From: Yinghuangia elevatio
GTDB lineage: Bacteria; Actinomycetota; Actinomycetes; Streptomycetales; Streptomycetaceae
Assembly: GCF_040649515.1 (NCBI RefSeq)
Contig: NZ_JBEZFP010000175.1
Location: forward strand, 1 to 18,235
Direction of reading: 5' to 3'
Length of the DNA: 18,235 nt
Positions 13,470 through 18,235 of this stretch are shown here, one piece after another. Numbering within the stretch: position 1 is the first letter of the stretch; each line of letters begins with the position of its first letter. A program made the translations under genes and the position numbers. The notes under the pieces are model-generated. The model was not told where the DNA came from, ran no database searches, and worked only from the letters and a program-made list of their open reading frames with translations.

Positions 13470-15350
13470 CTAGCCGCGCGCCGTCCAGTATTCCAGGCGT
13501 GTGCGTACGCTCGCCGCGTAGGCGCTGCCCGTGCCCTGCGCCGCCTGCGCCTCACCGACGAGCAGCGTGTAGAGGTGCACCGCGCGCGCGGTGTCGCCCT
13601 GCACGCCGATCCAGTGCGCGAAGGCGTTCTTGACATCGAGCGTCACCAGGGAGTCTTCGCCCAGCGCGGTCCGGCAGTCGCCGACGAGGCGCTCGAAGTG
13701 GCTTACGGCGCGGTCGACATCGCCTACCTTCGCGATCCACATCGCCCACTCGGCGCGCACCGACAGCGTGTCCGCGGCGAGCTCGCCCATCGTCCGCAGA
13801 TAGTCCCCGGCCAGCAGGCCCGCCGCTTCCGCGGCGCCCGGCACGTCGCCGGAGTGGCCGAGCCAGTGCGCGTGTTCGCCGCGCAGGAGCAGCGTGTAGG
13901 GGTGGTCGGCGCCGAGCGCGCGGAATGCGCCCTGCGTGGCGGACAGTGCCTGGTCCCGGGCGGCGGCGGCCCACCCGAGACGGCCGGTCGCGTGGATGCT
14001 GCCGAGGAGCGAGCACACCGCGTACGCGTGCCACGGCCCGAAGACCTGTCCGGCGACCTGGGTGGCCTGGCGGAACGCCTCGGCCGCATCGCTCACGTGC
14101 CCGTCGTGCAGCAGACGGCAGGCCTGGTCGTAGTGCGCGATGGTCGCCTGCTCCGACGCGGACTGCGGCGGAACGTACGCGCGGGCCGCGGCGTACCGCT
14201 TGGCACGGGCCTCCGGCGGATCGGGCAACTGCGGTACGGCCCGCTGGTGTCCGGTCGGCGGCACCAGGGCGGGCCCGGCCGCGGGCGGAGCTGCGGGGTG
14301 GTGTCCCGTCGGCCCGGCGGCGACGGGATGGCGGCCGGTCGGCACCGGCGGTGCGGCGGGGTGGTGACCCGTGGGACCGGGCGGAACGGCACCCGGCGGA
14401 ACCGCGCCGGGCCCGACCGCGCCGGGAGCCACCACGCCGGGCGGCACGCGCGGCGGTGGTGGAACGGACTGGGTGCGCTGCTCGGGCATCGCGGGCATGG
14501 GTGCGTCGCGGAAGGCGCGCACCAGTTCCCATTCCTGGTCGCCGAGCCAGCCGCGCGCGTTGTCGTGCGCCACGAGGTCGACCTCGGCGGCGAGCAGACG
14601 GATGACCTCGGCGGGCTCGGGGCGGTGCCGGGCGTCCCGGCGCAGGCAGCGTTCGACGATGCCGCGCAGCGGCTCGTCGAGTTCGGTCGGCGCGTGCACG
14701 GGCAGTTCGTGCTGGCCGGTGGCGAGGCAGATGAGGGTCAGGCCGAGCGCGTAGACGTCGCTCGCGGTGGTCACCTGCACGTTGCCGTACGCCTGTTCCG
14801 GCGACATGTACCCGGGCGTGCCGATCGCCGCCGTACCCCCCGTGGAGACGTACGTCCCTTCCGCGTGGACCACGCCGAAGTCGATGACCCGCGGGCCGTG
14901 TTCGTCGAGCAGGATGTTGGACGGCTTGAGGTCGCGGTGCACGACGCCGACGGCGTGGATGGACTGCAGCGCCTCCGCGATGCCCGCACCGAGCCACATC
15001 ACGGTGTCGACCGGCTGCGGCCCGCACGTCTTGATGAGGCGCTTGAGCGAAGGCGCGGGCACGTACGCGGTCGCGATCCACGGCACCCGGGCGCCGGGGT
15101 CGCTGTCGACCACCGACGCGGTGAACACCCCGCTGACCCGGGCCGCCGCCTGCGCCTCGTGCGTGAAGCGCCGCCGGAACTCGCCGACGGTGGTGAACTC
15201 GGGACGTATGGTCTTGACCGCCACCCACCGGCCCGCGGCCGACCGCGCGAGGTAGACGCGGCCCATGCCGCCCGCACCGAGCCGGGCCAGCACCTGGTAC
15301 GGCCCCACCTCGGCCGGGTCACCGGCCTCCAGCGGCTCCCAGGCCAACAC
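13470..15350 (-). CDS. Soluble serine/threonine protein kinase with Pro-rich linker and C-terminal TPR domain
   Basis: This 626-aa protein has an N-terminal Hanks-type kinase domain (about 18-260): Gly-rich loop LGAGGMGRV (24-32), Lys46 in VAVK, catalytic HRDLKPSN (138-145), DFG (157-159), GTPGYMSPEQ (177-186) and Arg242. All key residues are present, so it should be active. A Pro-rich linker (about 285-398) contains PTG(H/R)(H/Q) repeats. The C-terminal 225 residues are helical, with about 42-residue TPR-like units such as HPYTLLLRGEHAHWLGHSGD, AEWAMWIAKVGD and AFAHWIGVQGD. Unlike PknB it has no membrane segment or PASTA domain, so it should be cytosolic. GTG at 15350 is the preferred start because GGAGGGGGG ends eight nt upstream. 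The TTG at 15371 would swallow that site. It converges on the CGNR gene with 68 bp between and no clear terminator. Its substrates are unknown. Confidence 0.92.
   Translation of the reverse strand: MLAWEPLEAGDPAEVGPYQVLARLGAGGMGRVYLARSAAGRWVAVKTIRPEFTTVGEFRRRFTHEAQAAARVSGVFTASVVDSDPGARVPWIATAYVPAPSLKRLIKTCGPQPVDTVMWLGAGIAEALQSIHAVGVVHRDLKPSNILLDEHGPRVIDFGVVHAEGTYVSTGGTAAIGTPGYMSPEQAYGNVQVTTASDVYALGLTLICLATGQHELPVHAPTELDEPLRGIVERCLRRDARHRPEPAEVIRLLAAEVDLVAHDNARGWLGDQEWELVRAFRDAPMPAMPEQRTQSVPPPPRVPPGVVAPGAVGPGAVPPGAVPPGPTGHHPAAPPVPTGRHPVAAGPTGHHPAAPPAAGPALVPPTGHQRAVPQLPDPPEARAKRYAAARAYVPPQSASEQATIAHYDQACRLLHDGHVSDAAEAFRQATQVAGQVFGPWHAYAVCSLLGSIHATGRLGWAAAARDQALSATQGAFRALGADHPYTLLLRGEHAHWLGHSGDVPGAAEAAGLLAGDYLRTMGELAADTLSVRAEWAMWIAKVGDVDRAVSHFERLVGDCRTALGEDSLVTLDVKNAFAHWIGVQGDTARAVHLYTLLVGEAQAAQGTGSAYAASVRTRLEYWTARG
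14238..14375 (-). repeat. PTGHHP-type repeats in the kinase linker
   Basis: Residues about 326-371 of the kinase contain four PTG(H/R) units: PTGHHPAAPP, PTGRHPVAAG, PTGHHPAAPP and PTGHQRAVP. The first and third are identical for ten residues. The segment is predicted to be disordered. Its His content is unusual for a kinase linker. Confidence 0.7.
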
Positions 15351-15399
15351 GGCGCACACCCCCCTCCGCAACCTCTCGCTCCCGCATCCGCGCCGTCGC

Positions 15400-15418
15400 C
15401 GGGGCGGTTTCCGCCCCG
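15400..15418. other. 8-bp hairpin in the kinase leader
   Basis: CGGGGCGG (15400-15407) pairs perfectly with CCGCCCCG (15411-15418) over a TTT loop. It lies about 50 nt upstream of the kinase start on the minus strand and would be in its mRNA leader if transcription starts near 15440. Its function is unknown. Confidence 0.4.
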
Positions 15419-15590
15419 CCCCCCGCGTCGCAGATCAGCGAAGCTTTTCACATTTGCGGGGACGGGTTCTCGCGGACGGGCGCCCGACGCGGAACGGCGG
15501 CGCGCCGCGGCCGAAACCGAGCCCAGGATGGTGCCGCATACGCAGACCCGCTCACACTCGATGCCACGCTCGCCACGCCGGAGGTAAGCC

Positions 15591-15629
15591 GTGGACCGGC
15601 CTCGTCGTGGTGACGACCCACGCCGGTAA
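15591..15629 (+). CDS. Possible 12-residue Arg-rich leader peptide
   Basis: A perfect GGAGGT (15580-15585) stands 5 nt before a GTG that opens a 12-codon frame, read as MDRPRRGDDPRR, ending in TAA. Five of the twelve residues are Arg. It lies about 160 nt upstream of the TMEM175-family gene and ahead of a strong hairpin, so a translated leader is conceivable. Short frames after chance GGAGGT sites are common in GC-rich DNA, so confidence is low. Confidence 0.15.
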   Translation: MDRPRRGDDPRR

Positions 15630-15676
15630 CGTACCGCCGCGCCCGCGGGTTTGGCATACCGCGGCAACCGCGGGGA

Positions 15677-15698
15677 TCGGCGCGGGGATCCGCGCCGA
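15677..15698. other. 9-bp hairpin upstream of the TMEM175-family gene
   Basis: TCGGCGCGG (15677-15685) and CCGCGCCGA (15690-15698) are perfect complements around a GGAT loop. There is no T tract. It may be a terminator or leader structure for plus-strand transcription entering the region. Confidence 0.4.
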
Positions 15699-15776
15699 GA
15701 CGACAAGCGGGCGACCGGTGTCACCCGGGTGGGCGACCGGGCGGCCGCGCGTCCGGGGATTGCCGCGGGCAGGGCC

Positions 15777-15782
15777 TAGGGT
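15777..15782 (+). promoter_or_regulatory. -10-like hexamer TAGGGT for a probably leaderless channel mRNA
   Basis: TAGGGT matches the actinomycete TAGnnT form and ends 7 nt before the ATG at 15790. No Shine-Dalgarno sequence is present upstream of the start. A TTGCCG at 15760-15765 is only 11 bp away, too close for a standard -35. Confidence 0.5.
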
Positions 15783-15789
15783 CGACCGC

Positions 15790-16446
15790 ATGGTTGCACC
15801 GACCCGGGTCCGCACCGACCAGCACGGGCCGGAGCGGCTCATCGCGCTCTCCGACGGCGTGTTCTCGATCGCGATGACCCTGCTGGTCCTGGACATCTCC
15901 GTGCCGCCGGGGCTGAGCACCGCGGATTTCGACGAGGCGCTCGGCGACCTGCCGCAGAAGATCTCCGCGTACGCCCTGAGCTTCGTCATCATCGGCGCCT
16001 TCTGGCTCGACCACGGGCGCGTGCTGCGCGGCCTGCGGGCGGTGGACCGGCCGATCATCGCCGTCACACTGCTCGGGCTCGGCTTCATCGCGTTCCTGCC
16101 GTTCCCCACCTCCTTGTTGTCCGAGTACGGGAACGAGCCGGTGTCGGTGGCCGTCTACGCCGCGACGATCGCCGCCACGGACGTGACCCAGATCGGACTG
16201 GTGCTGCTCCGCGCGCGACGCCCGTGGCTCAACGAACACCCGATTCCGCCCGAGCTGATGCGGTCGTGGATCACCGACACGGGGGCGACGGTCGCGGTGT
16301 TCGCGGTGTCCATCCCGCTGGCCTGGCCGCTGGGCGGACACGCGATCTGGCTGTGGCTGCTGATGATCCCGGTGAAGTTCGCCACGGGTCGGCGGCACGC
16401 GGCGGTCGTGCGGCGCGTCGGCGAGCAGGACATGGACGCCCCGTAG
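15790..16446 (+). CDS. TMEM175-family integral membrane protein, putative potassium channel
   Basis: This 218-aa protein matches the bacterial TMEM175 (DUF1211) family, whose members form tetrameric K+ channels lacking the classical TVGYG filter. The family signature is in TM1: ERLIALSDGVFSIAMTLLVL, with Arg16 and Ser21-Asp22-Gly23. The second conserved segment is FWLDHGRVLRGL (71-82). Six hydrophobic segments are visible (about 17-37, 56-74, 88-108, 117-140, 163-181 and 184-198), which is the bacterial arrangement. The ATG at 15790 sits directly before the conserved TM1, and longer in-frame extensions upstream are not membrane-like. It stands alone upstream of the oxidoreductase gene with 97 bp between. 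Conductance and role here are inferred from the family. Confidence 0.9.
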   Translation: MVAPTRVRTDQHGPERLIALSDGVFSIAMTLLVLDISVPPGLSTADFDEALGDLPQKISAYALSFVIIGAFWLDHGRVLRGLRAVDRPIIAVTLLGLGFIAFLPFPTSLLSEYGNEPVSVAVYAATIAATDVTQIGLVLLRARRPWLNEHPIPPELMRSWITDTGATVAVFAVSIPLAWPLGGHAIWLWLLMIPVKFATGRRHAAVVRRVGEQDMDAP

Positions 16447-16511
16447 CGGGCCGCCGCGCGCGTCGCCGCCACACGTCGCCGATGTTTCGCCGGTGCGAAC
16501 CGAGGGGTACC

Positions 16512-16530
16512 CGTGCGCGGCCGACGCACG
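16512..16530. other. Small hairpin just upstream of the oxidoreductase Shine-Dalgarno sequence
   Basis: CGTGCG (16512-16517) and CGCACG (16525-16530) are complementary around a 7-nt loop, directly before AAAGG. A perfect 8-bp palindrome, GGGTACCC (16505-16512), adjoins it. The role, if any, is unknown. Such short structures arise by chance in GC-rich DNA. Confidence 0.25.
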
Positions 16531-16543
16531 AAAGGCCGAGTCG

Positions 16544-18187
16544 ATGCCCGACACCCCTCCTCCCTCCTCCGGTCCCCGCGCATCCGGCCCGGGCACTTCC
16601 GACGACGGGGTCGCCGCCACGCCGGCCACCGGCTTCGGGCCCGCGGGCGACGGGGATCCGTCCCGGGAGCCGTACCGGCACCCCAGCGCGGGCTGGGGAG
16701 CGGCCAAGTCGGTCGCGAAGGTGGTCGCGCGCGCCGAGGAGCCGGTCACGGCCGTGCGGCTGATGGACACGATGAACCACGCGGACCGCGGCTTCGACTG
16801 CCCGGGGTGCGCGTGGCCGGACGCGTACGACGGCCTGCACCTGGACCTGTGCGAGAACGGCATCAAGCACGCGACCTGGGAGATGACGCACAAGCGCGTC
16901 GGCCCGGAGTTCTTCGCGGCACACACCGTCACCGAGTTGCTGTCGTGGCCCGACTTCGCGCTCGAGGACCAGGGTCGGCTGACCCAGCCCATGGCGTACG
17001 ACCCGGACTCCGACCGGTACGTCGCGATCACCTGGCCCGAGGCCTTCTCCGTCATCGGCGACACGCTGCGGGCGCTGGACTCCCCCGACCGCGCGATGTT
17101 CTACACCTCCGGGCGCCTGAGCAACGAGGCGAGCTTCCTGTACCAGTTGTTCGTACGCGAGTTCGGCACGAACAACCTGCCCGACTGCTCCAACATGTGC
17201 CACGAGGCCAGCGGCCGGGCGCTGACCGCCGCACTCGGCACCGGCAAGGGCACGGTCGACCTCCAGGACCTCGAACTCGCCGACGCCATCTTCGTGATGG
17301 GCGTCAACGCGGCCTCCAACGTGCCGCGCATGCTGACCGCCCTCGCCGACGCGTACCGGCGCGGCGCGCAGGTCGTGCACGTCAATCCGCTGCTGGAGGC
17401 GGCGTCGGGCCGCACGATCGTGCCGCACGAGTTCCGCGCGATGGCCGCGTTCAAGGCCACTCCCACCGGGACGCTCGACCTGCAGCCGCGCATCGGCGGG
17501 GACCAGGCTCTGCTGCGCGGCATCGCGAAGGCCGTGCTGGCCGCGGCGGAGGACGATCCGGCAGTCCTGGACCACGAGTTCCTGGCGCGCTTCACCACCG
17601 GATTCGAGGCGTACCGCGACCTGTGCCGGGCCACGGCGTGGGAGGACATCGAGCAGGCCTCCGGGCTGCGCAGGCAATGCATCGAACAGGCCGCGGCCGT
17701 GTACGCCGCGGCCTCGCGCACCGTCTTCACCTGGTGCCTCGGCATCACGCAGCAGGAGCACGGCGTCGACACCATCCGCGAGATCGTCAACGTGCTGCTC
17801 CTGCGCGGGAACATCGGCCGCGAGGGCGCGGGGCCGTGTCCGATCCGCGGGCACAGCAATGTGCAGGGCAACCGCACCTGCGGCATCAACCACCGGCCGG
17901 GCGCGGAGTTCCTCGACCGCCTCGCCGAGGTGTGCGGCATCGACCCGCCCCGCGAACCCGGGTACGACACGGTCCGCGGCATCGAGGCGATGCTGCGCGG
18001 GGACGTACGCGTGTTCGTCGGCATGGGCGGCAACTTCGCGCGCGCCGCGCCCGACACCGAGCGTACGGCCGAGGCGCTGCGCGGCTGCGAACTGACGGTC
18101 CACGTGTCGACCAAGCTCAACCGCAGCCACCTGGTGCACGGCCGCAAGGCGCTATGGCGAAGTTCCACGCGAACGTCGGCGGTATGA
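16544..18187 (+). CDS. FdhA/YdeP-type molybdopterin oxidoreductase, C-terminally truncated
   Basis: This 547-aa protein belongs to the formate-dehydrogenase-alpha-like molybdopterin oxidoreductases (TIGR01701/YdeP group), normally about 740-770 aa. After a Pro/Gly-rich N-terminus come iron-sulfur Cys ligands C86, C89 and C103 (CPGCAWP and CENG). The core has FYTSGRLSNEASFLYQLFVR, and NMCHEASGRAL with Cys219 as probable Mo ligand. Then come ITQQEHGVDTIREIVNVLLL and RGHSNVQGNRTCGI, ending with VHVSTKLNRSHLVHGRKAL. At that point the family normally continues with a LPCLGRTE-like segment and the molydopterin-binding domain. Here similarity ends at about residue 537, followed by ten unrelated residues (WRSSTRTSAV) and a stop. 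About 200 residues, including the last cofactor-binding domain, are missing, so it is probably inactive or the sequence is rearranged. The ATG at 16544 follows AAAGG by 8 nt. Confidence 0.85.
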   Translation: MPDTPPPSSGPRASGPGTSDDGVAATPATGFGPAGDGDPSREPYRHPSAGWGAAKSVAKVVARAEEPVTAVRLMDTMNHADRGFDCPGCAWPDAYDGLHLDLCENGIKHATWEMTHKRVGPEFFAAHTVTELLSWPDFALEDQGRLTQPMAYDPDSDRYVAITWPEAFSVIGDTLRALDSPDRAMFYTSGRLSNEASFLYQLFVREFGTNNLPDCSNMCHEASGRALTAALGTGKGTVDLQDLELADAIFVMGVNAASNVPRMLTALADAYRRGAQVVHVNPLLEAASGRTIVPHEFRAMAAFKATPTGTLDLQPRIGGDQALLRGIAKAVLAAAEDDPAVLDHEFLARFTTGFEAYRDLCRATAWEDIEQASGLRRQCIEQAAAVYAAASRTVFTWCLGITQQEHGVDTIREIVNVLLLRGNIGREGAGPCPIRGHSNVQGNRTCGINHRPGAEFLDRLAEVCGIDPPREPGYDTVRGIEAMLRGDVRVFVGMGGNFARAAPDTERTAEALRGCELTVHVSTKLNRSHLVHGRKALWRSSTRTSAV

Positions 18188-18235
18188 CCGCCGACTCCGA
18201 GCAACTGGCCGCGCAACTCCGCTCGTTGGGTACGG
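18154..18235 (+). CDS. Partial ORF running off the window; unidentified, small helical protein start
   Basis: An ATG at 18154 overlaps the end of the truncated oxidoreductase frame and reads 27 codons to the window edge without a stop. It begins MAKFHANVGG and continues MTADSEQLAAQLRSLGT, an amphipathic helix-like pattern with Leu spacing that recalls WXG100/ESAT-6-like N-termini. AAGG lies about 6 nt upstream. Too little is present for a firm call. It may be a real gene start brought here by the event that truncated the oxidoreductase. Confidence 0.35.
   Translation, partial: MAKFHANVGGMTADSEQLAAQLRSLGT

Larger units (their letters stand above)
15351..15789. other. Intergenic region between the divergent kinase and channel genes
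   Basis: This 439-bp stretch has no convincing full gene. It holds the kinase Shine-Dalgarno sequence, a hairpin at 15400-15418, a less GC-rich patch with AGCTTTTCACATTTG (about 15442-15456) that may carry the kinase promoter, a tiny ORF after a perfect GGAGGT (15580-15629), a 9-bp-stem hairpin (15677-15698), and the -10-like TAGGGT ahead of the channel gene. Longer frames crossing it have no recognisable protein. Confidence 0.7.

Noticed and set aside
13296..15587. 763-codon plus-strand frame opposite the kinase gene
   Set aside because: It has no recognisable domain, has Arg/His-rich composition and begins inside the CGNR gene. The minus strand has all kinase motifs.
15448..15657. 69-codon minus-strand frame in the kinase-channel intergenic region
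   Set aside because: It has no Shine-Dalgarno sequence, no recognisable motif and low-complexity Arg/Ala/Ser/Pro composition.
18154..18187. Simple 1-2 base frameshift as the cause of the oxidoreductase truncation
   Set aside because: The other two plus-strand frames after the break do not carry the LPCLGRTE-like continuation expected of the family.
1..18235. TTA leucine codons that would imply bldA control
   Set aside because: By eye I found TTA only out of frame or between genes, so there is no support for bldA-dependent translation here.

Overview
The window is very GC-rich and shows third-position G/C codon bias. It has GTG and TTG starts, SARP/AfsR-type regulation, a CGNR zinc-finger protein and a PASTA-less soluble Ser/Thr kinase. 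Together these point to a chromosomal segment of a filamentous actinomycete, Streptomyces or a close relative. I see no rRNA, tRNA, CRISPR array, insertion sequence or phage gene. Twelve protein genes are well supported. A thirteenth begins at the right edge.

Left part (1-3919): a 14-bp perfect hairpin terminator (1-34) lies beyond the minus-strand gene for a lipoprotein polysaccharide deacetylase with an unusual xxPG tetrapeptide linker (76-1137). Divergent from it is an orphan acyl-CoA carboxylase carboxyltransferase subunit (1391-2923) with its own terminator hairpin (2935-2967). An SMP-30/gluconolactonase-like enzyme follows (3041-3919).

Middle part (4039-6735): a DMT/EamA exporter (minus) is divergent from an XRE-cupin regulator (plus). 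Between them lie three TGCA(G/T)TAC-type half-sites, probably the regulator's operators. An NAD-dependent SDR dehydrogenase follows, with its own palindromic promoter site.

Central block (6935-11789): a full-length AfsR-like SARP-NTPase-TPR regulator is followed after 64 bp by a DHA2-family 14-TM multidrug efflux pump. The 64-bp gap holds three CGGTCAG heptamers at an exact 11-bp period just ahead of a -10-like hexamer, which is the layout of a SARP/AfsR box. The likely reading is a self-contained regulator and efflux module.

Right part (11866-18235): a bidirectional terminator separates the pump from a minus-strand beta-hydroxyacid dehydrogenase. That gene is divergent from a CGNR zinc-finger protein, and two near-identical 19-bp palindromes lie between them, 47 bp apart, flanking a -10-like element. 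Next come a soluble Ser/Thr protein kinase with a PTGHHP-repeat linker and C-terminal TPRs (minus), a 440-bp non-coding stretch with two hairpins and a tiny possible leader ORF, a TMEM175-family channel, and an FdhA/YdeP-type molybdopterin oxidoreductase. The oxidoreductase loses family similarity and stops about 200 residues early, where another reading frame starts at 18154 and runs off the window.

A recurring theme is likely leaderless transcription. Four genes have a -10-like hexamer ending 6-7 nt before the ATG and no convincing Shine-Dalgarno sequence. Most genes here look like single-gene or two-gene units rather than parts of one large cluster. The strongest unexplained signals are regulatory: the SARP box, the twin CGNR operators and the XRE operators.
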